Shown here piece by piece: positions 22,604 through 34,435 of a stretch of 64,000 nucleotides of DNA (the stretch's first letter is position 1; every line of letters begins with the position of its first letter). Made by a program: the position numbers and the translations under genes. The DNA comes from Rhizopus arrhizus (lineage: Eukaryota > Mucoromycota > Mucoromycetes > Mucorales > Rhizopodaceae). The stretch covers positions 434,001 through 498,000 of the forward strand of contig JAKZZE010000008.1 in NCBI GenBank assembly GCA_024220505.1, read 5' to 3'. Below the pieces are notes generated by a model. That model was given only the letters and a program-made list of their open reading frames with translations, had not been told where the DNA came from and ran no database searches.

Positions 22604-24127
22604 CTATGTATTCAAGACGTTTGGCGCTCAAAAAGGTCACACAAAATTTAATAATAAAAAAATCGGTTAATCAAATAAAAACCGATTAAAACTCCATTTC
22701 ATGCAACATAATACAATTGTACCGCTTGTTTACAAAATATACAATAGCATATATATAACCTTAAGCCCTCATGTTTAGTTTCGAAAACTTGTTGAGGCTT
22801 CAATAAGTATAAGCATATAAAACAAATTGCTTCAATTTCAAAGAAGCAGCAGATTCATCCATTTTGACCTATGAAAATTACTTTTCAGCCTGTTTGTTTT
22901 ATTAGTCATAGGAATAAAAATCACTGTATATTTATATTTTTATTCTTTAATATCAATAAAATGTATAAATATTTTATATTTTATTGAAAATAGCTGTTTT
23001 TTCATATTTCTTATGCTCCTGAAGTTATCTATTCTTTTTAAAAAAAAAGATTTTCACATTATTATCCGAGTACTTTAGTCCTAAAATCGGTGATACTTCA
23101 GTTCATTTTATTCAAAGGAAGATAAAAGTTATCCTTTATTTGGGAGCTTCGAACTACTATATAACATACAAAGTTACTTCCTTTCTTGTAAATAAAGTGA
23201 TTTTATCCCAATGCATTTTTACCAATAAACAATGGCTCTTTCACTGTATCTGGAAGTAGCAAAAGACTTATTTATGCGACATTCTTACCTTGGGATCAAA
23301 AAGGAGGTGGAAGTCAGCAGAAAAGGCTCATCCCTTGTGGGCTGCATAATCTTACCCTCAGAAATATCTGAGATAAAGCATAAAGCTATGAATATTAACC
23401 TTAACTTTGTTTATAATGTAAATGTTATGTCATAAAATTTGCTTTACATTTGTTGTACTCTTTATGTCATTATGGATTCTTCTTCTGCGAGTAAAGTAGT
23501 GAAAAAAAGGAATGAATCGCCCCGTTTTTTACAGTATTTTTTTTTGTTTAGCCAATTACTTTGGCTGATCAGGAGGCAAAAGCTTAAAACACTTGATGTA
23601 ACACAAGTGTAATGAGTTTCTCTTCGTAAAGAATAAAAACAACTACATGATAATATGGCACAAACTCTCATTTTATATAGAGTACATTTTATAATAAATT
23701 TGATTTATTTGGTTCAGAGACAAAGGGCCGTGTTATTACTCAATAAAAAATTTCAGTGTTTTTAAAATGAGAACTACGAATATCTTTATAATTGCTTTAT
23801 TTTTATTTTCTGTTTTTAAAACTTTTTAGAATTAAAAATAACAAGACATTACATTCGCTGTAAATGGCGTCTGGATGTTTATTCTAAGAGGGAAAAAAAA
23901 ATGATTGAAGATTTTTTCGGTATTTCTACCAATCAAATTATAGACAACTCTAATAACTCCGATAATCAACTCTATCCAATGAAAAAAATAGAAAAATTTT
24001 TATGATGGCTTATTTTATACGCGCCTTATTTGTAATTCCTCTTTTTTTCTTTCTTTACACTTAAATTATTAACGTAAGTAATAACTTTTTCATGAAAACA
24101 AAATTTAATTAAATCCTTTTATGCAGC
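22604..24127. promoter_or_regulatory. Intergenic, with the eIF5A leader intron
   Basis: No gene recognised in 22604-24060. A leader intron of eIF5A spans 24074-24126: AAC|GTAAGT donor, TTTATGCAG acceptor, leaving a single C before the ATG. CT-rich sequence about 24040-24060 probably marks the promoter. Confidence 0.55.
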
Positions 24128-24664
24128 ATGGCTGAAGAAGAACACCAGACCTTTGAAACCGCTGATGCCGGAGCCTCTCTTACTTTCCCCATGCAATGTT
24201 CTGCCTTAAGAAAGAACGGCCACGTTGTCATCAAGGGCAGACCCTGTAAGATTGTTGATATGTCTACCTCCAAGACTGGTAAGCACGGTCACGCTAAGGT
24301 TAACTTGGTTGCCATTGATATCTTCACTGGAAAGTAAATATCTTGAAAAAATATATATTTTTTGTGAATAGACAGCTAAACACAAAAATATTTAAATAGG
24401 AAATACGAAGATCTTTCCCCTTCTACTCACAACATGGATGTCCCTAACATCAATCGTCAAGAATATCAACTCATCAACATTGATGATGGTTTTCTCAACT
24501 TGATGACTCAAGATGGTAACACCAAGGATGATGTTAAGCTTCCTGAAGGTGAACTCGGTGATAAGATCCAAGAAGAATTTGATGAGGGTAAGGACTTGTT
24601 GGTAACCGTTGTTACTGCCATGGGTGAAGAACATGCTTTGACCTACAAGGAAGCTCCTAAATAA
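24128..24664 (+). CDS. Translation factor eIF5A
   Basis: Two exons, 24128-24333 and 24400-24664, giving 156 aa (normal length). It contains the hypusination loop [20 protein letters not shown]; the Lys between TG and HGHA is converted to hypusine by deoxyhypusine synthase and hydroxylase. The N-terminal SH3-like part ([20 protein letters not shown]) and C-terminal OB fold (ending LTYKEAPK) are complete. eIF5A relieves ribosome stalling (for example at polyproline) and aids termination. There is a leader intron upstream. Codons are C-biased, as for the ribosomal genes. Confidence 0.97.
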
Positions 24665-26433
24665 ATTGCTTTTCATCTTTTTTGTATCATTTTATTAAAA
24701 AATATTCATTTTAAACCTGCTTTAAAAGCAAACTTTATTGTGTGTATTTTATTACTGAGCCAAAAAAAATATCGTTATTTTCTAAATGAAATATGTAAAC
24801 TTCAGTTCGTACATGGATTTTGATAAAGCTTTACTGCTTGATCGTATATACTTTAAGAAAGGAATGTTAAAAAGCAATATGTACGAAGAGACTACTAAAA
24901 AAAAGATTATTGTTTAACCGAAAATAACGAAGTCATTTCCTGGGCTTTTTTTTTTTTTTTTTTTTTTTTTTACATCCTACTACTATGATGCTTCATACTT
25001 TTTTGCTCAACTAAAATAACAATCGACGTATCAAAGTTTGTTGGATGATGTTTTTTCTTATGACAGTGCGTTCTAAGCTTTTTCAGATTATCATTCATAG
25101 CGTGGAACAGCTCTAATCTGATCTGTTGAAAAGAAAGAAAACTATTAGAGTCGAATGTATGTAGCGCATACCATTTCATTATGTATTAACATGCATCTTT
25201 CTGATGAGCGATTTGAAGTGTCCTCATTGGGCTGTATTACATTTTCACGACAAGTTGGACGAGTATACCTGATGATAATATCAAGGCGTGGCGCTTTTAC
25301 TTGTTAACGCGGTATATATTAACATATCACTGCCGTTGCATCTTTTGTTTAATGGGAAGAATGATAGCATGTAAATATGTATCCTCAATAAATGGCATGT
25401 AATATCATGCCAGCTTGAGAGACTATATGCTTTATTTTTTGAGGCACCCATCCAAAGAAAGCGTTTACAAAAGATCACTCAAATAATTTACAGCAAATGG
25501 GCTTATGTTCGTGTTGCTTAATTTAATATATAAGAAGCAAATTTTAAAACAAATTTTGGCACATGCAAAGAATATACATTTAAAATTCCTAGCCTTTACT
25601 GACTGATCCACAGTAGCAACCAATAATGGGCTTGTGAAAGCCCTTACATAACCACGTCATCTCAAAAACTAAAATTCTGTGTTTTATGCTGCAAATATGG
25701 AAGAAATCTGTTTATTAACTCATATTTTTATTTAAAGCAACTGTTCATCTTTTGGCTTGCTGTCAGCACCTGATCATGATACTATAGAGTATAACTATTA
25801 GGCACATCTAAATATCTTTCTAAGATAAATGCCAAAAAAGGGCAAATGCCTACGCTTAATAATAAAGTTCGATTGATACACGAATACATATCGGTTGCGG
25901 CCGTGTTATGTTTCAGTATTGAAAGTATCAGCTTGTTTGAGCAGCTACAGAGCCAAGTCTATTAGTAGAAATGTGATGTAAAATGTATCTATAGCTTTCT
26001 CTTTATCACATTTTACTTAGATATAGCTATGCTCCATTCTCCTCTGCTTCAGAAGCTTTCGTTTTCTTTTAGAGCTAGCTACTATTGCAGTTATATTAAA
26101 GGTAAAGATTGATCAACTACACTTTGTAGTGTCTCCTTTATAGTTGTTCAGCACAGTTATAAGACCCTTAATAGAAAGCTAGGAGAAATAAAAAGAAAGA
26201 GAAAATAAAACGTTTTTATTTTTAAATGAGTTTTTTTACGTGACCAAACTATAACAAACTTCAATGATTTTATATAATGCTGAGGGGCAAGTGGACCAAC
26301 CGCACGTCATAGTTTTATTTAATATACAAAAACAATATAGCAAGTATAAACGCTAAACAAAAAGAAAAAAAAAGAATGGATGTTTTATTTACATTGGTAT
26401 TCATATGTTTTTTGGCATATAATGGTATTTTTT
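24665..26433. other. Intergenic, no gene seen
   Basis: AT-rich with a T-run about 24949-24970. Short minus-strand frames (24970-25179, 25281-25478) lack family resemblance. Nothing else recognised. Confidence 0.45.
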
Positions 26434-27341
26434 TTAGAATCTATTTAACTGCAAGGCTTGATCATAATTGTATTCACTTGGATGAATGATGGGTTGTTCT
26501 AATGCTTTTGTAGTATGCATAGGTTTATGAAAATATTCGTTGCTTTCTTCTGGTAAAGATATAATAGAAGACGAAGAAGACTTGTTTGTACATCGAGATG
26601 ATCGATTAAAATGTTTGTTGGACAATATCTTTCTGCTTGAGGAACTACTCTTTGAAAGATTAGAAGGGCGTCGTTGACGTTCACTATGTTGCTGCTGAGA
26701 TGATATGCTTTTAGTCGTACCCAGTGACTCCGCTGATTTATAGTTTCTGAGAAAAAAATGGTTACTGAGTTTGCTGTTGCTGCTGGGTGGCGAAATAGTG
26801 CTAGAAGATGTGCTTTCGCTATCATCATCTGTTCTTGACATGTCAGATTGTCCATTATAAGAATATAGGGAATTATCTGATACTTCAAGTCGCTTAAGCC
26901 ATTTATCTAGCACGCTTACTGAATGACGAGATAAATCCTGTATACAATCTATCCAAATCTGTTTTTGATTCTCTGATTCCGCTTGTAGAAAATAATCAGG
27001 CCAATCGTGTTTGGTTTCATCGTCTGATATCAAACAAAAAGTAGATTGATGGTTTTGCTTAATAAGCTCAGGTTGTACAACTGGAACAAGAGTATAATGA
27101 TCTAGCAATATAATGGCTAACGGAGTTAATTCATTCTATTAAAAAGATTAATATGAAAACAGAAATCAATTGAAATAATCCATACCTGATTTTTATAATA
27201 TCGAAGCTCTTCATTGTAAAGTATAAAGTATCTTTTTTGAAATGATTTACATATTCCATGAGTTTGCTTCATTAGCCAGCCTTTCATATAAGCTGCTGAT
27301 GTAGGACTTCTTTGAAGATTGCTTTTTACAGAATTAGCCAT
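26434..27341 (-). CDS. PH-domain protein (285 aa)
   Basis: Two exons on the minus strand: 27341-27186 and 27135-26434, intron with GTATGG donor and TTAATAG acceptor. The PH domain covers residues about 18-135: the start MKGWLMKQTHGICKSFQKRYFILYNEELRYYKN matches the PH G-W-L-K…W/F-K-R-(Y/F)-F signature, and the closing helix is ENQKQIWIDCIQDL with its invariant Trp. PH domains bind phosphoinositides or proteins at membranes. The C-terminal half is Ser/Arg-rich, low complexity and probably phosphorylated (SSSSSRKILSNKH). A SerCys/ThrSer-rich tail without other domains suggests an adaptor; the exact role is unknown. It is the sole gene in about 4 kb. Confidence 0.82.
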
Positions 27342-28818
27342 GCTTAGTAGTGAAAAGAAGGAAATAAAGAGAGAAAGAACTAGTATTTAAAAAAAAAGAA
27401 AGAAAAAATTTATAATTGACAGAAGTAACACAAATGATGAAATTTTTCCCTCTTGTTGGCTTTCATTTATATAACGTTGCACTGTTTATTTTTATATAGA
27501 AATCATGATCAAACCCATATTTACTATTAATATAATATTGAATAAAGAGGAAGAAGACTCTTATTCGTATGATTTGATTATTCTTAAGATTGATAAAATA
27601 GAAAGAACACAGTTTAAGGCAATAATTCCTTATTTTGAAATCATAAAAAATTTAAATAAGTGTGACAGATAGTGAAATTTGCCATCAGATACAAATAGTT
27701 ACGTGAATGACATTCAATTGTTACAAAAACATGACATTTGAAGTCCATTGTTTTTTAATGCAAAAATTGGGCATTTTCTTACTTTCCCCTTTATCTTCTT
27801 CTTTTTTTTTAGAAAGGCAAAAAGTCCTTTTCATGCCGAAATCCAAACCATGTATGGAAAAATTAGCGGTGCTTCTCGGAGATAAACTTAGGGGAAGCAT
27901 ATGCGTGCGAATCAAAAGAAGAAAATGATGCACGTTTACCTTTTTTGTCCATATTGTTAGTTCAATACCAAAAAAAAAATAAGATTAAAAAAAAAAAAGA
28001 GTACAAAACATTAGCTTAATGAAAAACCATTGAGCTTTAATAGACGGCTTTAATACAAAGTAAATGAATTCAATATATAACTCATGAATTTTATATAGTC
28101 ATAAGAAAAAAGTGACCTACAACATGGAAGTAAAAAAAAAAAAAAAAAAAGCATAAGCTGAAGAGCGTATTTTTTTTATATACGATGATATCATATAGAC
28201 AATTATGATATGAAGTCTTCAATGTACTACTACTCTTTCTTTCTGTTTTAAAGCAAAAATGTATCCGTGCACAAGTACTATAAATCCAATTAATCGCGAA
28301 AATTTGCTATTTTTGTAAACGGTTTTTATTTTTCTTTCACAGACTTCTATAAATCGAAGTGGGCGTAGCAATCATGACCTGCTACGCATCGTGCTCAGTA
28401 CTACGATTGTGCACAAAAAAGAGAGGGGAAACAATAAAACTGTTTCTATTAAATGGTGCATCACGTGACATTGGGCCAAGCAGCCGGAGTTGTATTGATC
28501 TTGTTCAGTTACACCTTTCATATCTCTACTATTACACATAAAATATTTGTTCAATTTCAAATAAAGCTTCTTTGCTTTAATTTTTTTAGCGCTCGCTTAT
28601 CTGAAAAAATTAAAAATTGATAAAAAGAGAAACTGATTACACTAATATTTCTTATACTTGATTCAGGTACATTTGTATGATAATAAGAAAAAAAATGCTC
28701 GCATTCGTATTATATTCCAATGTGTCTTAATATTTTTTTCATTGAGAGCGAGAAACATTCAATTAGAGTAAAAATATATTATTTATTTTCAAGGTGAAGC
28801 AGTTGAATTCATTTGTAT
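27342..28818. other. Intergenic, no gene seen
   Basis: Promoter side of the PH gene, then AT-rich sequence. Several A-runs (27972-28000, 28132-28150). No convincing frame. Confidence 0.4.
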
Positions 28819-28820
28819 TA

Positions 28821-29051
28821 CTTGTTTTTTGGAAATGGATTGCTCATTTAAAATAAATTTTCATTCAACTTGTGGAGACTGATTCACTCCATTTCAAGCT
28901 ATTTCACTCACTTTTTAGAGAATAGTTCACTTTTCTGTATGAGGATAAAAGGAATAAATTTGAATTCTTTTTATTGTTTCTTCTCATCGGACATGCCATT
29001 TATCAATGTCTTACATTGTCATCATCTCCACTAAACAAGTTTTGTCGTAGG
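28821..29051 (+). repeat. Left 231-bp terminal inverted repeat
   Basis: Pairs with 30910-31140. Differences are isolated substitutions, for example near 28942 and around 29014-29025. Confidence 0.88.
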
Positions 29052-29489
29052 ACAAGGATTTCGATCATGAAAAAATGAAAAATGAAAATGACACTGTGCT
29101 TCAGCGCTATAATCCTTAATCAAAATATACTTTAATAATCGTGATTTTTTAAAATAACTGCAACTAAAAGCTTCTCAGAGTTCTCTCTTTAGTTTTATAG
29201 AAAAGCCCATCCTACAAAAACATGCAACTTAACTAAAACAGAAAGTGCTTGATCTTTAATCACTCGTCTGTCCTGGTAAATCTGCACAAACTAAATAAGT
29301 TTACATTTCTACATATACATACTACTCAGCAGGAGTAATATTTAGTTGTCATTCATGATTATTTTTGGAGTACAACACCATGTTTAACAGTCTTGGGCAT
29401 GCTATTGACTTTTCACTATTTTCTAATTGCATTTTTTAGTCTAATAAACATTAATATTTTGCAACAATCTAGTGGATGTTAAAAACGTT

Positions 29490-30501
29490 ATTACTAATGA
29501 AGAATTTGAAAGATGCCAACCCTGATCTGCCTTGTCTGAATTCAGAAATAGGATATACCATCAATGGCAGAGAACGATATCAGAGTTAAAATAGAAAAGG
29601 GATGAGCAATCCATTGCTTGTTATAAAATATGAACAAATGGAGGCCAACCTAAATAGATTTCTTTTTTTTTTTATAATGTGTCTAATATTGCGAAAGCAA
29701 AGATTGTGATTCAAAACTAAAAGCTTAAGCCATTAACTAAATCAATAAAAATTTTCACAGTAGTTATTAATTATATTATTGAAACAACCAAAAGAAAATA
29801 CTATCTAATTTGTACAGTGGATTACCACCATTGTCGATTGACACAAAATACCATTTAGACCTATAGTCAAAAACAGCAAGCTTTTAATTTAAATAAAATA
29901 CATCATTCTCTAACTAGTTACACAAATTTTAGAAGAACATTAGTGAAGCATACGAGTTTATCAAAGATAACTATCCTTGAAGAAGAGAAGAATTCGCCAA
30001 ACGTTGGATCAACAGCGCTTTTGATAACTTCACAGCACCTATGGATGATGGGTTCTTGTCTTTAACTGATCAAACTCAGTCAGAAATTCACGGAAACGTA
30101 TGTATACTTATTGAATGATACTTTTCCAAAATGAAGACAAAATTCTAAGGATAATAAGGCTTATGTGATATGCATTTAATACATATTCTACAACATTTAA
30201 TATGATGGTGTACAGAAGTCTTCTGTAGTTTTTTCGACAAGGAGAAATTCAAATTGATCGCTCTCTGAAGCATCTGTAAGAAAATTCAAGCCTTGATTCT
30301 ACAGCCCATTTTTTTGTGTTAGGAGGAATAGAACTGAAAAAAGTAGACAACATAAATGAAAAAATTATGCACTATCTTTGTGAAGGCAGTACAAAAATAC
30401 CAAAGTTTCTGAAGGACATGCTCATAGAGCTAATAAAAGAAAACAGACAATAATAACAGGTATTTGTTATTAGTTTATGATCTATGGTAATAAAACTATG
30501 C

Positions 30502-30540
<39 letters not shown>

Positions 30541-30880
30541 ATTATGCATATTGATGGATATTTTAGGAAACACAAGGCTTTAAACTGTAGATCATGATCC
30601 TTGATAACTCTTGGAACTATGTGAGCAAGTTGTTCCGGCACAAGCGGGTAAGGTACCCTGATGCAAAAAATCGTCCGTATGTAATGAAGCAAGGATGAAA
30701 AACATATGTGGCCTTTTAAGGCATGTTCTCGGTAAGAGAACCATGAAGAACAACTTGATGATGCTTGTATCATATGAAATCAATCCGACCCTGTTAGTGA
30801 TAACGACTTGACCTCTATAATAGCGCTCCCTTCTGCTTCATCTGAGACCGAATCCAATTGTTTAAAAGCATAAATGGTAA
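29490..30880 (+). pseudogene. Decayed protein-coding interior of the 2.3-kb element
   Basis: Plus-strand pieces in changing frames look like one eroded protein. Examples are PDLPCLNSEIGYTINGRERY (about 29518), EEFAKRWINSAFDNFTAPMD and LSLTDQTQSEIHGN (about 29985-30100), GGIELKKVDNINEKIMHYLC (about 30320-30400), LDNSWNYVSKLFRHKRVRYP (about 30598) and DNDLTSIIALPSASSETESN (about 30800). In-frame stops and an A-run of about 37 (30503-30539) interrupt them. I do not recognise the family; it may be the element's own protein or cargo. Confidence 0.5.
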
Positions 30881-30909
30881 AGAATGAAAATGATGTTGTA
30901 AACTCACGC

Positions 30910-31140
30910 CCTACGACAAAACTTGTTTAGTGGAGATGATGGCAGTGTAAAACATTGATAAATGGCATGTCCGATGAGAAGAAACAATAAAAAGAATTCA
31001 AATTTATTCCTTTTATCTTCATACAGAAAAGTGAACTATTCTCTAAAAAGTGAGTGAAATAGCTTGAAATGGAGTGAATCAGTCTCCACAAGTTGAATGA
31101 AAATTTATTTTAAATGAGCAATCCATTTCCAAAAAACAAG
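30910..31140 (-). repeat. Right 231-bp terminal inverted repeat
   Basis: Reverse complement of 28821-29051, immediately downstream of the RhoGAP stop codon. Confidence 0.88.
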
Positions 31141-31146
31141 TACTTA

Positions 31147-33573
31147 CTATTTTTTTTTATCGCTAGAATCGGACTGTGTGCGATTATTACCAATCACTCT
31201 ATCTTCACTCATTGTAGGCAATACATGCTCAGGATTAAGTTCGGGTTGATATTGTGAATGACGTATCCTACTTATCTTGCTATGGTCGTTGCGGCCAGAG
31301 ATACTTTTTACGTCACTCTTTGATGAATTGTCTACTGGCAATATGACGGTCGGAGCACCATGTCGCATGCCAGGTCTCACTGGATTGGCATTGGAACAAC
31401 TATGAGCTCTTGAGAGTTGTACAGGCGGTTGATTTTTGTTGCTATTTTTAAAATAGTTTCTTGATAATGAGAAGCCCCTTTGAAGTGCAACTGTGTTTGG
31501 TTTTGATCGACCAAGATAGGCTCCCGTAGGATCAAGGCTTTGCTGTGTGCTGGTCATAACCTTCTCTCTGAGGAAAGGTTGCTTCACACTAGCAGTAGAA
31601 GCTTGTTGATTTTGTGAAAGAACATTTGTTGGAATACTGGCAGGAGTATTTGTATCAGAAAGAGTATAACCGTGCGTTATCGGACCGCTCTTGAGGTCAA
31701 CTATGGGTGATACTACATTAGAATAATTCTGAATACATTGTGCTTGTATTTCTTGCTGTTGTGAATTGGTTGTAGTAGGAGATGGTAGCTTTTGTTGATG
31801 CGCGGAAGGAGCCATACCAATGGCGGTTGTCAGCTTTGGGGGGTAATAATCGCTATTCTCTGGGTATCTGTTTGCAGATGGATCATTTGACGATGCTGAA
31901 GATACTACTGTCTGTGCCATAAGATCATCTTTTGATGACATGGAAGCCAATGATCCCGATGAAGCACTGTTGATATACAGCAAGTTACTTTGAGAAAATT
32001 GACTGTATGTGCTTTCCCCTTGCAAAGCCTTATATAATTTAGTTTCATTAAATTTCCTTGCCTTTTCTTCTGAGATAGGGAATAACATTTCATGATATAA
32101 AATCAAATCTTCAAAAAGGTCCTCAGGCGACCAATCGCCTGTGGTTGCTTCCTCGATTTGATTGAAGTCGTGAAATATCACTGGTGTAAAGATAAGTGCA
32201 AGATTTTGAATATTCATCTTATTTATATGACTATTTGAGTTAACACTATAAAAACATAAATTAATACCATGCACATGTGATCATCTTAGTGATTGAGACA
32301 CATACTTTGCCAAGTGATGAATAAGACAATGTAACGTATTCCTATGGGCAAAAGATAAAGTTGATAGCTTCATTTCTAATAGACCAAATCGTTGCTCCTG
32401 AGGAATGGTTTCTTTATAAAGTTAGAGTATGCATTAACATCACGATTACAATATGAAAATAGCTTTAATAATTTACTGCTATAAGCTAGTCTTGATTGAA
32501 TATTAAAGTCAAATAAAGGACGCTTCATTTCTCTAAAATAGGTTTTTAAGACTGTAGCGATCGTAAATACATCGTATCTGGAGTCCAAAATCACTTGATC
32601 TTCATCAAGCTCAAATTCATGCTTCAGTTGCTCAACACTTGACTGTCTTCCAGATACTCTATAAATACCTTCTTTTCGCAAACCTCCCATGCTTTCAATT
32701 GCTTCTATACATTTGGTTACAAGTACAGGGACTGATCGATTATGCTCAACAGCATATGATTCTAAATAGCCACCGAATAACACCTCTAAATATACTGAGA
32801 ATCAGACATGATCTACCAACTGGGACAACATTATTTACCTCGACATTTTCCTTCCAAATAAAAGTTTTCATAACGAACAGGACTAGGGAGATTACAGCCT
32901 AAAGATTGTTGATACATTGTATAAACCTGGACATCATTATCACTATCAATATTCATGGCTGCTGAATATGATGCGGTTGTTTTCTACAAGCATATGAAGA
33001 CTGAGTACAATACATACGTTATATATTATAAGGCTACTACCTCAGTTTCTATCCTCAAAGACTCCATTTCTGCCAATATGATACTTAGTAGTGATGATTT
33101 GATGCCTTCAGTTTTCATTTTTATGACACCCTTCACTTGCTACATGATAAACAATACTGTCAACAAAAAAAAAAAGAACAAAAAGCGATAAACGAAAGTT
33201 GAAATGCTGCTTTACCCAGTTGGTATCTTCCAAAGCCTTTCTTTGTCTTTTCCTTAATGCCTCTAATATCAAAATACCATTTCTGTATTCAGAGTCTGCA
33301 TCTGTAATATCTTTTTTCATTCTGGCAACTCTGGACATTTGCTTATTTTGATCAACAGGCGAGAGATATGCTCCTCCAGTAGCTGCTATTGATCTCATCT
33401 GAGAGAATAATCCAGCCATACCCTTTTTGCTGTGTTGATCTCCAGTACTATCAACACTTTTGATTGATTCAGATTCACTAGATATTCTGTGCAAATCTAG
33501 TGATTTTCGATTGGATCCATGCTCATCATTACTATCCTCACCTAAAGAAATTATTTCTTGTTGCTGTTGTTGC

Positions 33574-33610
<37 letters not shown>

Positions 33611-34321
33611 GATAGTAATTTTGTGCAACCTTTAATTCTTCACATCTGTGATTATATGACCTTTGAAGCTATAAACATCACATAAAGAGTTAATATAATG
33701 TTTTTCTTCCTCTCTATTTCTTTTGTTATTTGCCTTGACAAGATCCTTGTTGCGAAAGGTTGTATAATTTGTATTGGCTTCATGTAACTTTGCCTTGTAT
33801 GTCTTTCTAGTTGCTTCTCCATGTTCCTGAGAGATAGTTATTTATTTAGAAAGAATACTATATATTTTCCCTTTTTCCTCCACTGTGCACGTACTTTCAG
33901 CTGAACTAGTTTATCGATCTCTCTTCGGATAGTTTCTTTAATGCTTTGTCTACTTTCTACCAAGTCGTACATACTTGCTTCATATACTCTCAAAGCTTGT
34001 TGGAAAGTAAGTTGAGAATCTCGAGCTGGCATTTTATCAGATTCATATATGGAAGTAGCCTTTTTTACTTTTGTCAATGCTGTAATATATACGTCTTCTG
34101 CTGCAAGCCTAGGAAATGATAAATATAGAATTAGCTATAAACTATAATAGTGATACCCCTTTTTCTTTATACCTTGCTCGAAGTAAGTTAATAATTGAAT
34201 CTACATCGTGAATGTTGTGCTTAAATTCTGCATTTATAAACTCAAGTTGTTTATCAATATTAACAAGCTACTTTATATGGTTAATAAATACACCCTAACG
34301 AATATTCCCCCTCTTTTCCAT
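31147..34321 (-). CDS. F-BAR plus RhoGAP protein (Rgd1-like)
   Basis: Minus-strand exons that join in phase: …34173, 34108-33895, 33826-33734, 33668-33216, 33139-33041, 32983-32839, 32785-32439, 32397-32306, 32245-31147. The first exon(s) are uncertain; an ATG at 34321 plus a short intron ending near 34240 would fit. The N-terminal part is an F-BAR/FCH domain (HNIHDVDSIINLLRARLAAE, then a long helical stretch) interrupted by a polyglutamine run. The RhoGAP domain has the arginine finger (GIYRVSG), FREMKRPLF and NKMNIQNLALIFTPVIF. The C-terminal 290 residues are Ser/Gln/Asn-rich and probably disordered. Rgd1-type proteins bind phosphoinositide-rich membrane and switch off Rho3/Rho4-like GTPases in polarised growth. 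One intron begins GC (AAG|GCAAAT). The stop codon abuts a transposon. Confidence 0.88.
33553..33612 (-). repeat. CAA repeat encoding polyglutamine in the F-BAR/RhoGAP gene
   Basis: GTT/GCT triplets on the plus strand encode about 17 consecutive Gln in exon 33668-33216. It is a likely length-variable site. Confidence 0.85.
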
Positions 34322-34329
34322 TTTTCTTT

Positions 34330-34392
34330 GTACTTCGTCGTCTGTTGGTTGCTGGGAAAGGCTTTTTCCTCGTGCTCGGGTCATTTAAAGGA

Positions 34393-34435
<43 letters not shown>

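Larger units (their letters stand above)
28821..31140. mobile_element. 2.3-kb element with 231-bp inverted ends, decayed interior
   Basis: Arms 28821-29051 and 30910-31140 are equal in length, ungapped reverse complements with only a handful of mismatches. The outer end is CTTGTTTTTTGGAAATGG, flanked on both sides by TA. The interior shows protein-like segments broken by stops. The right end lies 7 bp from the stop codon of the RhoGAP gene, so the RhoGAP 3' UTR must be transposon-derived. The superfamily is unclear: a TA duplication fits Tc1/mariner, but the terminal bases differ from CAGT and no transposase core is visible. Confidence 0.75.

Noticed and set aside
32430..32445. A frameshift mutation in the RhoGAP domain
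   Set aside because: A 41-nt intron (GTTAAT donor at 32438, CTCTAAC branch-like site, CCTCAG acceptor) restores the frame and the RhoGAP pattern.
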